Positions 1 to 10,948 of a stretch of DNA of 64,000 bases are shown in pieces. The stretch covers positions 18,044,416 to 18,108,415 of the forward strand of contig CM063249.1 in NCBI GenBank assembly GCA_032158295.1. Reading direction: 5' to 3'. Within the stretch, counting starts at the first letter, position 1. Every line of letters starts with the position of its first letter. This DNA is from Pycnopodia helianthoides. Taxonomy: Eukaryota > Echinodermata > Asteroidea > Forcipulatida > Asteriidae. The translations under genes were made by a program, and so were the position numbers. The notes beneath the pieces are model-generated. The model saw only the letters and a program-made list of their open reading frames with translations, searched no databases and was not told where the DNA came from.

Positions 1-17
1 GCATTGTTACATGTGCG

Positions 18-89
18 TTGTATAACATTATTGCTACATTGTATAACATTATTGCTACATTGTATAACATTATTGCTACATTGTATAAC
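18..89. repeat. 21-bp tandem repeat, about 3.4 copies
   Basis: The unit TTGTATAACATTATTGCTAC plus A repeats at 18, 39, 60 and 81 with a strict 21-bp period. The copies are almost identical. Confidence 0.9.
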
Positions 90-273
90 TTTTTTAACCA
101 AGTAGTTATCTTCAGCAGGTGTGCTTGTATTACTAAGTATGGTCCATGTAATACTAATGTATCATTATGCAGTTGTACAGCCTATTACATGTTCACCTGT
201 GCCCTACTTTTGTGACTAATGTCTCTTGAGTTTTGTGAATGGGAACCACCCTGTGAGGATAGGAAACACCTGG

Positions 274-480
274 ACCCAATTTCATAAAGCTTGCTTAAAG
301 GTATTATACAGGATTGGTAGAGCTGACAAAATAGGCGCAGACAGTGTTCATGTTTTGTGGGATCAACCATATACATGAAGTGACAAACCTGTGAAATTTG
401 GGCTTAATCCGTTGTGCGAGTCAGGAGAAAATAATGAAAAACCCTGCACGATTTTCAGCATGTAAACACATTGTCCTTAA
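274..480 (+). repeat. Degenerate TTAA-MITE half preceded by a GGGCCC-family end
   Basis: ACCCAATTTCATAAAGC at 274 onward resembles the terminal repeat of the GGGCCC MITE family seen at 7744 and 27907. From the TTAA at 295, the order of motifs (AGGATTGGT, CATATACATGAAGTGACAAA, AAACCTGTGAAATTTG, GAAAATAATGAAAAACC) follows the left half of the TTAA-flanked MITEs at 5872 and 35495. The right half is missing or unrecognisable. Confidence 0.5.
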
Positions 481-1930
481 TTTTTGTTGTAACAATCTCA
501 AGGTTCTTCCATGCACAAGCTAGCTATTATGTGGCCAATATGTGCCAATTGTGGGTCAGTACATCCACCCCCTCCAAAAAAAAATCCTTTAAAAAGCCCT
601 GTCAAAGGACATTCATCAGAAAATTTGGCACTGATTTTGTTGGTAAGCACAGTTTCACCTACATTTCAAGTTGCCTTAAATATTATATTTGAATTTAAAA
701 CGTTTAAATTCAAAAAAATCTTAAAATAACACCATTTAAATTGCTCCAGATTGTACAGTTTAGAGCTTTAAAAACCAAACATAAACACTGAGTAAAAAAG
801 GACCTCGTTTCAAATCAGCGTGCTTAGGCCAAACTTGCAAAAATTGAGTCCAGAATGCTCACAGTTTTGTACAGTTCAAATAAGATGATTCAACTTTAGT
901 GAACAAAGCAAAACAAAACAAAAATTACGAAAATGAAAGCGCTGCAGTGTATGTTTTGTCAAGGAATTTTTGCACATTCACTATTACTTACCTTTTTCGG
1001 TTGTGGCAAACAAAACAAACAAAGTTGATTTTATTCTGGTCTTCAATATGCTTTTTTTCTCCAGGTCTGATAATCTTACCACTTCAATCTGATTTTCAAT
1101 TTGTGTCCCCCCCGAGAATTTCAGTAAGATTTGTTATTAAATAGTCTTATAAAAAACTGCACCTTATGTATGTAGTTGAGCCCTAGCACTCAAATCAATA
1201 TGATTGGTGTACTTCTTTTCAAGGTTAAAATATTCTGACAACTTTGTCATTATTCCAGATGGAAACATTGAATGCTGAAGGATTGATACTGATTGATTGG
1301 TTTTATAATCAGTGAGCTTTCAGCGTGAATTTAATTGACCATCTCCAGGGCTTGAGTTTGGGGAGGAAAATATCAACAAGACCGTAAGGCTTGTAGATCA
1401 AAATGTTTACTGGATCAGAATTTCTTTTACAAGACCAGAATCAAAATGAGAAAAAGAAAAGAAGAAGAAAAAAAACTTAGCAGTTTAACATTTTTTAACC
1501 TTTTTTAATTTTAACGAGCGCCAAGAGAAGATTTATCACAATTCCATTATGTGAAAGAATTCTTCAATACTCAAACAGAACTGTAAGAGATTTATCAGAT
1601 TGAAATCAACATTTGAACTTAAAAAAAAAATGCCAGACTTTTCCAGTCATGAGTTTACTGGCCTGATGCTGAAAGTCACTGGCCTCAGGCCAGCGGTCCG
1701 GTGTCAATTTCGAGCCCCGATCTCATTTTACCTCGCCCATTTTTATGGCCAATTTCCTTTGAAAAAATATATATAAATTCTGCCCAGAGAAATCATCCAC
1801 ACTGTATCTTATAAAAGATCGGGCAGTGGGATGTAGCACGCCGAATCGACTAAGTCAAGTTTAGTGTCCATAATAACAGGATGGTCACAGCTTTGTAATT
1901 CTTCACGTTCTCACTCGCTCCTCTTCTCTC
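481..1930. other. No recognised feature
   Basis: AT-rich sequence with short A and T runs. No ORF resembles a known protein. A 15-bp palindrome, CTGGCCTCAGGCCAG, occurs near 1680. Confidence 0.5.
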
Positions 1931-1933
1931 TCC

Positions 1934-1934
<1 letters not shown>

Positions 1935-1980
<46 letters not shown>
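1935..1980. repeat. (CT)n microsatellite
   Basis: About 23 uninterrupted CT units, with more imperfect CT around it (1915-2010). Confidence 0.95.
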
Positions 1981-1983
<3 letters not shown>

Positions 1984-2521
1984 CTTCATCTCTTCTCCCC
2001 GTCTCAATCTCTCTCCTAAATGCCAGAGGTCGGCTCTTGAGGTCAACGTTGTATATTGACTGCATAACTGGCGTGCAAAATTACATTAAGGCAGAGTTAC
2101 GTGTGGGTTTGTGATGTGTGTGTACGTACATGAACGTATACAACACCAGCAGGCTGGTTCATCTACAAAAGCAGCTTCACGAGTGAACATTATTTTTTGT
2201 TGGTTATTACATGGTGAATCCATCGTGGTGGCGGCCGGTCGTTTTTTTTTTTTTTACCCAACACAATCGGTGAATGAAATCATTTATGTCAGTGTGTCTG
2301 ATTGAGGTGTATGATACGGATGTCATCTCACCACTTCTGTTTTTTCAAATGTGCTCAAGATATCTTAGTCTGTCTGTGGGATATATAGGTGATGTTGCAT
2401 GCTCGTGGATAAATTGATTATCTCTGCACACGAGGGGCTGTTTGTGAGTATTCTTTATTAGAAAATCTTTAAACAAAAGTAACATCTGTATCAGTGATTT
2501 CTGTAGCTGGAACCTCTCAAT

Positions 2522-3047
2522 TTAAAGTGGAAATATAAGGTCAAACTGAGTTTTTGTGATGCACTCATTTTCCCAATAGATAGAACTCTCGTGCAAGTGT
2601 GGGAAAAAAAATTACATGTCTCTAACCTCACGTTAAAATGGTGTAAAAGCCATTTTATTTGATACTCTTTCAGAGTGAAATTTGAAACATGACGTCGTCG
2701 GACAGGAAAAAAACAAATGGGTCTGTACATTCCAAAGAGGAATTTCTGCACCATTCATAAGCTCAAATTTAATGCTGCTTTGATTGAACATCATCAGAAA
2801 ATCAGGAATGAACGTAAAATTCTCTGTTAAAAAATGTACAGACCGTTATATTTAAAAGTGACTTCGTCGAACTCTTTGGGATTTTGATTGAAAACAAATT
2901 GTACTTTAGGAGTATCAAACACAGTGGCATTTTACACCATCTCAATATGAGGTTGGAGACTTGAAATTTGTTTTCCCATTTTCTATCTATCTATTGGAAA
3001 ACGAGTGGATCAAAAAACTGAATTCGACCTTGGAGCCCTTCTTCTAA
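2522..3047 (+). mobile_element. TTAA-3 MITE, uninterrupted copy
   Basis: This ~526-bp copy matches the longer element at 5528-6366 block by block: CCCAATAGATAGAA, TTGATACTCTTTCAGAG, GGGTCTGTACATTCC, AATGTACAGACCGTTATAT and ACGAGTGGATCA. It has inverted ends and begins at a TTAA; the matching right-end TTAA is mutated. It lacks the inner insertion present at 5872-6257, so it supplies the empty site for that insertion. No transposase is encoded. Confidence 0.75.
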
Positions 3048-3677
3048 ATCTCAAGGCCAAATCAGTGTGGTTTAATGTTTACACTTTAGAGTAGGGTACT
3101 TTAGAGACCAATCCTTTCTGTGTAATTAACTGTACCCATTTGTCCAGATGTGGCTGAATGTTTTGTTGACGTGTTTCCAGAAGAAGAAGAAAATGTATAC
3201 AAAACAGATGTTTGGTTTTGTTCTAGAAATGAAGAATGTGCATGTAAATTATTTGAAAATGTCCATGCAGGGAATGACTGTTTCTCCGGCCTCTTTTGGC
3301 TAAAGGGAAGTTGGTCAAAATCTTGCAGCCGCCACGGGCATTAAAGGTACAAGCTGCTGTTTTAACTAGTAGTAGTACTGATTGTCAGTTTACATTCAAT
3401 TCAATTCAATAATACGTTTATTCCATACTCTTGTTGAAAAATAGCGTAATGCATAGTAGGTACAGGACGGTCAGTCGTTAAGGATCGGAATTCAATCGGT
3501 ACAGAGTCAGATTCAAGTTGCCTGTCAAAATTGGTCATGCAACATTCTGGAAGGAAATAATTTTGTATTTCCTCATTTTTTTATTTTGTTCAATTAATTT
3601 AACATATTTTTACATATATGTTGTTTTTTAAAGGGGGGGGGTCAACATGCTTAACCCTCAATGTGTACTGTCGTGGG

Positions 3678-4113
3678 GTGTCGTGGCTGAGCGGATAAGA
3701 ACACCGGACTCAAGCTCTGGTGTTTCTGATCAGCAGAGTGTGGGTTCGAGTCCCGGTCGTGACACTTGTGTCCTTAAGCGAGTGACTTAACCATTATTGC
3801 TGCGTTCTTCGGATGGGACTCAAAGCCGTATAGGTCCCGTGTGTTGTGTAACGCACGTAAAAGAACCCAGTGCACTTGTCGTAAAGAGAAGGGGTTTGCC
3901 CCAGTGTTTCTGGTTTGATTGGCTGCATATTGCACCACAGCCATCACCTTGTAAACCATTACATGGTGCTATGTATTAAAAGGAAATAGGTCTCATACTT
4001 AAAAAACCGTAGCTCCGCAAACCTTGCAGGAAAAATACTGAGCACTTTGAAACCGCCATCGGATGTGATAAAGCGCTAAAGAACTACTTATTATTGTTAT
4101 TGCTATTATCATT
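3678..4113 (+). mobile_element. tRNA-derived SINE, family A, near full length
   Basis: The head GTGTCGTGGCTGAGCGGA contains an A-box. GTGTGGGTTCGAGTCCCG contains a B-box, with a long variable arm and a CAA anticodon-like triplet between them, so the head is Leu/Ser-type tRNA-like. The body carries landmarks shared by all copies here: CTTCGGATGGGA, ACGCACGTAAAAGAACCC, the A+G-rich AGAGAAGGGG and CACCTTGTAAACCATTACA. The 3' end runs through GATAAAGCGCTAAAGAAC into a (TTA)n-like tail. It is not a functional tRNA gene. Confidence 0.85.
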
Positions 4114-4658
4114 ACCAGTAATTTGTACAGGGCCAACAAACAAAATGCACTACAAAATAATACAAAAGTCAATTTCTACACCATTTACCCAACAAGACTT
4201 TGTAACAGTGCAGTTATCTAAAATACTGCACCTTACATGTATCACGAACAGTGTATTGGGTATTTTTAGTGGGTGTAAAGTTCATGCAGGTACATGTAGT
4301 TTAAATTTGAGGACAAAGTGCGCCGATTATCAAAAGTTTCACAATAAAATTTGTGATTCAGATCTTCAAGTTCTCATCAAGTGCCCCCAGGAGTCGGGAG
4401 TTTCATTCTTTCTGTGATTTGTTTTTATAACGGGTCAGTCGATAAACTATGTCAATGGGTCTGTCCACGATACAATTGATAACTTTGCATGGGAAAGATA
4501 CTCAACGTGGTATATTGGGCTTATTGGAATCTAGCCTTTATGGATTTGAGGAAAACTGAAACAGTTCGAAAAATTTTCGAAAAAAAACTATAATATTATC
4601 TTTTAGCAACTTGTTTGTAAAATACTACTACAATGATTTAGCATTAACACTTTTGCCG

Positions 4659-4769
4659 ACCGGTTCAAATCCCTGCAGAAAAATAGTTGTGAAACGTAAA
4701 AGAAAAATCCCACGGCCACACAGTTTTCAGAATGGGAAAGAAGACTCTTAAGGGCGCTATTGTGACAAT
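4659..4769 (+). repeat. Dispersed repeat, inverted partner of 57162-57285
   Basis: The segment from GGTTCAAATCCCTGCAGAAA to GGGCGCTATTGTGACAA is the reverse complement of 57162-57285 with modest divergence. Both copies end next to a simple-sequence tract, (TTTA)n here and a C/A run there, as at a retroposon 3' end. GGTTCAAATCC resembles a tRNA B-box, so a SINE fragment is possible. Confidence 0.6.
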
Positions 4770-4800
<31 letters not shown>

Positions 4801-4812
4801 TTTTATTTATTT
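4768..4812. repeat. (TTTA)n microsatellite
   Basis: About ten TTTA units, followed by a degenerate T/A-rich tract. Confidence 0.9.
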
Positions 4813-5527
4813 TTACTTTTATTTTTTTCCTGGGGGGGTCGCGATATGTAAAATTCTACTTAACAATTAATGTGTCCATTTGATTAATTTATCACTAAAA
4901 TAAATGGTGCAATAAAGGGTTAATTAATTAAGTGGTTCTCAGCTGTCAAACTGTCCCTTGTCCATCATTCTTTGCTTTGTCTGTCCAACAGGGAAAAATT
5001 ACAAAAGCAGTTTGCGTCACTATTGTCCTACATGCTGAGCTTTAATAAAAATGTACACACAGGCCCTAAGCCTATTTTCATATGCATTGCTTCATTGTAT
5101 ATATAATGGTGACTATTGCTGATACTGCAATGTGGAAATGGCATGTTGTTGTCAGTGTCAAATAAATGCTTCGTCTATCTATCTAGATGAAGGCAAAATG
5201 GTTTCTTCTCAGAAAGAAGAAAAAAATCAATGTTGTTAGTGTTTCCCTGTTTTTACCCCTTCCCCACCCCAGCCTAAACAGAAGAAAAAAAAGGTGTTCA
5301 GACAGCAAAATATTAAGTTTTTAGGGTTATTTATCAAGTGTAATGTTCATAATGTGAGACAAAGATGATGGGCAGGAAATTGAAAAGAGCACAAATTAAA
5401 AAACTAGATTTGTTCAATTTTTACATCCGCAACCGTTATACAGTCAAATCTGAGACATTCCTCTGGGTATTTAAGTGTAGAAAGTTAGAGAGTGGAATTG
5501 GTCCTGTTCATTGCCCGGACAGTTAAG

Positions 5528-6366
5528 TTAAAGAGGGTCTCCGAGGTCAAGCTAAGTTTTGTGGTGCACCCATCTTCCCAATAGATAGAATCCTTTGAAA
5601 GTGGGGAACGAGTTACAAGCCTCTAAACCTCACGTAAAAATGGTGTAGACATTTTTATTTGATACTCTTTCAGAGGAAAATTTGAAAAAACAAATGGGTC
5701 TGTACATTCCTAAAGAGGAATTTCTGCGCAAATCATAAGCTCAAATTTTATGCCGTTTTGATGAAAATTCTCTGTACAAAAATGTACAGACCGTTATATT
5801 TGAAATGTGATGTCACCGAACGTTTTTGGATTTCGACAAAAAATTACACTTGAGGGGCATTTGACACCATCTTAAAGGAACATTACAGAATTGGTTTTTG
5901 CTAACAAAACAGTTGCTGGCAGTGTAAGCACTTTATGTAATCCACCATATACATAAACTGACAAACCTGTAGAAGTTTAAGATCGATCGGCCATCTGGAT
6001 CACGAGAAAATAGTGAAAAACCGATTACACATTTTGCATGAAATCGTATAGATTTAACACATGAATAAAACGCTCACTGAGCGATAAACTCCAATCGGCA
6101 AGTTAGTTTATTCATTTGTCATCAAATATGGCATTTCAGACAGAAATATTTCAAGGGATGTTTTCTACTATCATCATCATTAGACAGTGTAAGTTTTATG
6201 TAAATCTGTGATCAAAAAGTATATTTTGTTCTTACCAATTCTGTAACGTTCCTTTAACCTGAGATTAGAGACTTGTAATTTTTCCCCCATTTTCTTAAGG
6301 ATTCTATCCATTGGGAAAAAACGAGTGGATCACAAAACTGAATTTGACCTCGGAGTTCCTCTTTAA
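5528..6366 (+). mobile_element. TTAA-3 MITE containing a nested TTAA-1 MITE
   Basis: Both ends are flanked by TTAA and begin AGAGG-(n)-CTCCGAGGTCAA in inverted orientation. The inverted ends extend over roughly 130 bp; the left CCTCTAAACCTCACG...AATGGTGT arm matches the right arm around the nested element. The outer element would be about 450 bp without the 5872-6257 insertion. It is non-coding and related to 2522-3047. Confidence 0.8.
5872..6257 (+). mobile_element. TTAA-1 MITE nested in TTAA-3
   Basis: The ends AGGAACATTACAGAATTGGT and its inverse ACCAATTCTGTAACGTTCCT are flanked on both sides by TTAA. Three more copies lie at 35495, 37044 (inverted) and 49338. A TTAA target duplication is the signature of piggyBac-type transposases, so this is probably a non-autonomous element of that kind. 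The ends lack the usual piggyBac CCC start, so the superfamily is uncertain. Confidence 0.85.
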
Positions 6367-6374
6367 TAAGAAGC

Positions 6375-6800
6375 ACAGATTGCTGGCCCAGCGAGTGAAC
6401 AGGTGAAGAGCAGGCCTGTATTTAGTTCAAAATTGCATGTACTCGGACAACAAGAATGGTCAAAATGTAATAAGAAGTTTAATTAAAATCAAGCAATTGT
6501 TGTTTTCAAGTTGTAATCTTCTGTATATCTTCTGTACCATGTACAATGTACATGAGTATTATTGAATGTGCATCTAATGTACAGCCATGCAGTGTGAATT
6601 TCAAAAATCATTTATGTACATTCGTTTTGAATACACTTGCAATTATTATGTAGTTTAGAGGGAGGGGGGAGCCAGAAATCTATCCCTAAACCATTCCATG
6701 ACGACACCAAAAATGTTCCCAGAAATCCAAAATGTCAAACGGTCTCATAAATGATAATTCTTTCTCACCATCTCTCTTTCTCTGCCCTCAATTTTTCCAG
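6375..6800. other. No recognised feature
   Basis: AT-rich flank with TGTACA-containing words. The last 30 bases form a pyrimidine-rich tract that could be the acceptor of the candidate exon at 6801. Confidence 0.45.
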
Positions 6801-6845
6801 CCCAGGCCTGCCACGGTTAGTATCACAATTCTTCGTGGTCGCCAG
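6801..6845 (+). other. Candidate 45-nt exon (unproven)
   Basis: A pyrimidine tract ending TTTTTCCAG (6800) and a donor CGCCAG|GTGAGC (6846) bracket 45 nt. In one frame this reads PRPATVSITILRGRQ, 15 residues without a stop. The pattern resembles a beta-strand pair, but I cannot assign a family. It may belong to an upstream gene, or be chance. Confidence 0.25.
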
Positions 6846-6865
6846 GTGAGCCGTTCAAACGTGTG

Positions 6866-6880
6866 TTATCGCCATAGCAA
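6866..6880 (+). promoter_or_regulatory. RFX-type X-box-like site
   Basis: ATCGCCATAGCAAC differs at one position from the X-box pattern GTNRCC(N2)RGYAAC. It sits in a less AT-rich, repeat-free stretch. A match of this kind can occur by chance. Confidence 0.3.
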
Positions 6881-6984
6881 CCCAACCTCCGGAGGAGCGG
6901 GCTCCCAAGGTAGTTTCTGTAATCTGCACTACCAAATTTGGCAAGCCTCAAGAATATAAGGGGGAGAAAAAAAAGCAGAAATTT

Positions 6985-7254
6985 CTCTCACAGATGACAG
7001 ACTTTCTCACAAGTGTATTCGTGTGAAGAAAGAATCTGAAGTGGGGGTGAAGGGAAAGAAGACAGAAAAAAACCCGTCCCACCAACTTGGCAGTTTTCCG
7101 TCTTTATAAGGAGATCGAGATGGAGGGTATTGTTTAGTTGACGATGACGGAAGCTAATGTTGAGTGACAACTGTTTCTGGTGTGATTGTCATTATCGTGT
7201 CGTCTTTCGTTTTCTGCCTTGCTGGTCATGATGTGGCTTTTGTTTGAGAAGCTG
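6985..7254 (+). other. Candidate upstream first exon or leader with strong donor
   Basis: The sequence GAGAAGCTG|GTAAGTG at 7255 is a full-consensus 5' splice site at the end of a repeat-free stretch. A TATAAGGGGG word lies near 6955. ATGs at 7208 and 7211 open a short frame (MMWLLFEKL) into the donor. It could be a non-coding first exon spliced to 16064, or part of another gene. The start coordinate is nominal. Confidence 0.25.
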
Positions 7255-7743
7255 GTAAGTGAAATTTTTTTTGTTTTCGTTTATTTTAGCTCTAAAATTC
7301 ATTTGGTTTTGTTTTTTAAAATTTTGATATGATAGTTTATTTATTATTTTTTCTGTGCGTGTATGAAGTTACACAACCGGTCAATGGTATTCTCAATTAG
7401 AATGATGAACTGTTAGAGAGACAGAAATACTTTGAATGGATTTTAAAGTTTTACAATGAAGAAGTGAATGATTTTCTTTCACCTTTGTGTACAGCCAGTA
7501 GATACTTTGTTTATTTATATATTGTTCAATGAAATTAGCATTACAACTTCACAATGTTCAGCATTGTGTACAATATACTGTTATGTACAGTACATAGTGT
7601 TTAAATGTTACATACAGTGTGTCGACCTGAGAACAAAAAAAAGTCCACACAATGTAGGGATTTAAAATACTATGTGGACTTACACACGTCCACACAGTGT
7701 TTTTTTCAACAGTGCTGAAGAATGTTTTTTTTTAAAGTGCACA

Positions 7744-7935
7744 GGGCCCAATTTATGGAGCTGCTTAAGCACAAAAAGTAGCTAAGCGTGACAAAATTAT
7801 GCTTACCAGAATAAGGTTACCAGCCTAGCTACCATGTCACATGTACAATTTGTGACTGGTATCCTGCTCATTTCTGCTTAGCAGACAATTGTTAAGCAAT
7901 ATGTTCTGCTGAAGCGGCCCTATGAAATTGGGCCC
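7744..7935 (+). mobile_element. GGGCCC-family MITE
   Basis: 192 bp with inverted ends GGGCCCAATTTCAT(n)GAGC and ATGAAATTGGGCCC. The interior has AAGCACAAAAAGTAGCTAAG and CTTACCAGAATAAGGTTACC. Copies or relatives lie at 17013, 25410, 27907, 29769, 33574 and 45320. No target duplication is obvious. Confidence 0.8.
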
Positions 7936-8779
7936 AGAACAGAGGAATGTCCACAGTGTGTGTGCAACACAGAGATGTGTGCATTTATAAATGGTTAGGC
8001 CTATTGCTCAAGTCAAGAGGGTACAGGTGTTAATGACATAATTGAATGACTGGGATTACAATGACTCCAGCTTATTTTTGCATTGGAAATGCTGGATGAT
8101 TGATTTGATTTGAAAAATGATTTCATATCATCTTGAGAAATTTTATAGAAAATTTGTTTAATTGCTTAATTGTAAGCAATGCAAATTTGAAGTGGAATTT
8201 ATTCAAATGTACAGAGCTCAAATCATGCGTACTACAAGCAATCAAGTTGAATGTCTCATTTCCTAAATGTGACTGGCAACAGAGGGCGCCATTACTTTGC
8301 GCGATGGCCAATCAGATCACGCAATAGTAACTGTGCGCCGCGATTCCCTTGTAGTGTACAATCGGAATGAATGACAAACTTCAGAGGCATTTGCACCTGA
8401 CACAGTATTTGAATAATTATTAAAATTTATCATGGAATATATATTGTGCATAAATATTTAGGGACCAAGTGAGCGGGTTGCCCACAAGCATTCGTTTGGC
8501 CACTCAGGGGCGATTCAAAAGCGTTGTTTACGGACTCTTTCAATGCCATTGGTAAAGCATGGAGATGGCGAAAAATGTGGATCACTTACTAAAATTGATA
8601 CAAGTACCTGCATGGATTTGTCATGAAAAGGCTTGATTTTGGGGGGAAATCAACTTGAATAGATTATGGAATCATATACATGTAGTAAGTGAACAAATTG
8701 TGAAACTATTCCCTCTCGTCACATTACAACTCACAATGTTTGGATGATGATTGTATTAATTCAGTCGACTACATATGTA

Positions 8780-9011
8780 CATAATTGCTTTGTCCTTCGG
8801 ATGGGACATTAAACCAGGTCGTGTGTACTAGGATTGGTAATGCACGTATAAGAAACCCAGAATACGTAATCGTGGAAGAGTAGAGGTTAACCCCGTTGTT
8901 TCTGGTTCACACAGCACGCACCCTTGTTTTGCAGGTTTCCTCAGGCTTGCTAGCAACAGTTATGAGGTTATCCTTGGTTTCATTATTAGAAATATAATCA
9001 TAATAATTGTA
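8780..9011 (+). mobile_element. SINE body fragment with variant 3' end (family A/E)
   Basis: The body landmark CTTTGTCCTTCGGATGGGAC is followed by a different 3' part, CCCTTGTTTTGCAGGTTTCC, then TCAGGCTTGC and CCTTGGTTTCATT, ending in an (ATA)-type tail. The same 3' part is found inverted at 61440-61580. The tRNA head is absent. Confidence 0.65.
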
Positions 9012-9650
9012 CGTGCCTCTCCTACTCCTGTCGATAGGTGGCGCTCTAATGAGACATTTCAACTGAATATGTTTACAAAGACATCATTAAATATTAGTGA
9101 CCGAGAATGAACCAATTCCAACTTATTTTGTACAATACAAGTCAGTTGATTTAGAGTAAATAAGTTGATTTGAAAATAAGTAAGATTTGAAATTTTGCAT
9201 GGTGGGAATAAAACCTACATGTTGTGAGGTTTGCGTAGACACCCTCTTTAATGAGCTTTGCGGTTCTGACAGTCTGAAAAGAACCAGTGGTTCTGGGAAA
9301 GAATCGGTGGTTTGACACTTGGCGTTTCGATCGCTATTATTATTATTATTATTTCTGGTTTATTAAAACTATGCATTTGTAGCCCAGGGGCTAAATTGCT
9401 ACAAAGTTTACAATTAGAAATTTAAATTTTTTTTTAATGCACATTAAATTACTTATTTAAAAAAAGCAACGGGTTTACACTAAAAAAACATCAAAAAAAC
9501 AAAAACAAAGCACACACTTTAAAAAGAGTAATTTATACTTGGTTCAAAATACTGACAAAGTAAGGTATCGGACTGTTTTTGTATCTGTTTGTTTTGCACT
9601 TAATTTCAGAAAGATTGTTAGTGTTTCTTAATTGATATTGCATACTACAG
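9012..9650. other. No gene; short (ATT)n run
   Basis: Contains an (ATT)6-like run at about 9333-9352 and A-rich segments. No other feature can be supported. Confidence 0.5.
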
Positions 9651-10700
9651 GGATGCCAGTTTTCCGGCTATTGCCGGAATTCCGGCTTTTTCAAATTTTC
9701 CCCAAATTTTTTCCGGCGCTCCGTGTTTCATCAGGCCGGAGAAAATATATTTTATTGAAAACAGATTTTCGGCGCTCGTTTGGAGCGACTCGTGTTTAAT
9801 GTTAATATGTTTTGAAAGCGCCGTCAAGCGTTCGTACATGTATTGTAAATGCCGGAAGTATTGAGCGAAGATTAGACTTTTCTGTCGAATGTGTGCGTGG
9901 TGCCGTATGGTATGTATCGATGTATTTTGTGTGTACATCCATACACAATCTTTGGACCGTACATGAAATCGCTCTGAGAATTTTGTTTCGCGGACGATTG
10001 GCGTTACCATTGAGACATACCGACTGAGTTTTTGGCGTTCATTGAGTCATTATGGATGTTGAAAGAGAAGCTAATTTGAAACAAATTGGGTAAAGAATAG
10101 GTTTAATTGGCGGTGGCTTGAGTCGAGAGACAGTGTTTACAGGGTTCGAGATCTCCCCACGTACAAGCTATAGCGTATCGGCCCGATACGCAATTTTTTG
10201 GGGCCGATACGCCAGCAAAAAGGCCGAGCACATACGCTTTTCAATTTTTGAATACCTTTTTTTATTGACCGCAACAAACGGATCACAGTCTGTGTCCAGT
10301 GCCTTGGCCAACGTAATTTATAATCCATTAGTAATGCTTTCTTCGTGTTGTCCCGGCCGCTGAAATCAATCACGATCACATATAAAAAACCTTCTTGTGT
10401 GCAGCGAACGATTGAGAAAAGCACACATGGCCACTGAACTCAGTTAACTGTTTCCCTTCGATGCCGCGTGCACCTTTTTCCGAAGACGGGTACCAGCGAA
10501 ACCATGCTCATTTTCGACCCCAAAAGAGCAAGCACGTTGCATGCGTAATCCGTGCTAAAAAAAACCCATGTGCATACATGTTGAGAGCGGTGTTAGAGCA
10601 TGTCGTGTTAGAGCATTTCTGTTTTATTATGTTTTATAATTGGGGCTACTTGAGGAAATTTAATTGACCAACAATATATCACTTATGTAAACAAATTATT
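9651..10700. other. Higher-GC stretch without a supportable gene
   Basis: Opens with a CCGGC-rich motif cluster (GGGATGCCAGTTTTCCGGC, then two more CCGG words). Further on it has GCGTATCGGCCCGATACGC, an 8-bp-arm palindrome, at about 10170. Open frames up to 121 codons occur on both strands, but none resembles a known protein. Confidence 0.4.
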
Positions 10701-10850
10701 TTGACTTCTTTTTAATTTACAGAGAATCTTATTTTCTGTGTAAACTGAAAATAAATCAGAATAAAACAGTTGAAATGGGTTCACCATCCGTAGGGAAACC
10801 CCTGGCCAATTTTGTTTAAATGAAACCTCTATTTATGCTATATATAGTAT

Positions 10851-10948
10851 GTTCTATACTTTTAAAACATCTTTTCAACCAATATTCATTTCATAACAAA
10901 CGCTTTTTATAGCCCAAAGCGCCCAATCCAAGGCAACGTGTCCCTTTA
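10851..10948 (+). repeat. Dispersed repeat (family e)
   Basis: TTCATTTCATAACAAACGCT followed by TATAGCCCAAAGCGCCCAAT recurs at 47452-47541 in the same orientation and at 46999-47056 inverted. Confidence 0.7.

Noticed and set aside
1850..2065. Arg-Glu-repeat frame opposite the (CT)n tract
   Set aside because: It is the translation of a simple dinucleotide repeat.
3678..3765. Functional tRNA-Leu or tRNA-Ser gene
   Set aside because: The head is followed by a SINE body shared with many copies, and the arms are degenerate.
9645..10010. 121-codon minus-strand frame
   Set aside because: It overlaps a CCGG-rich motif cluster, has no recognisable domain, and equally long frames occur on the other strand.
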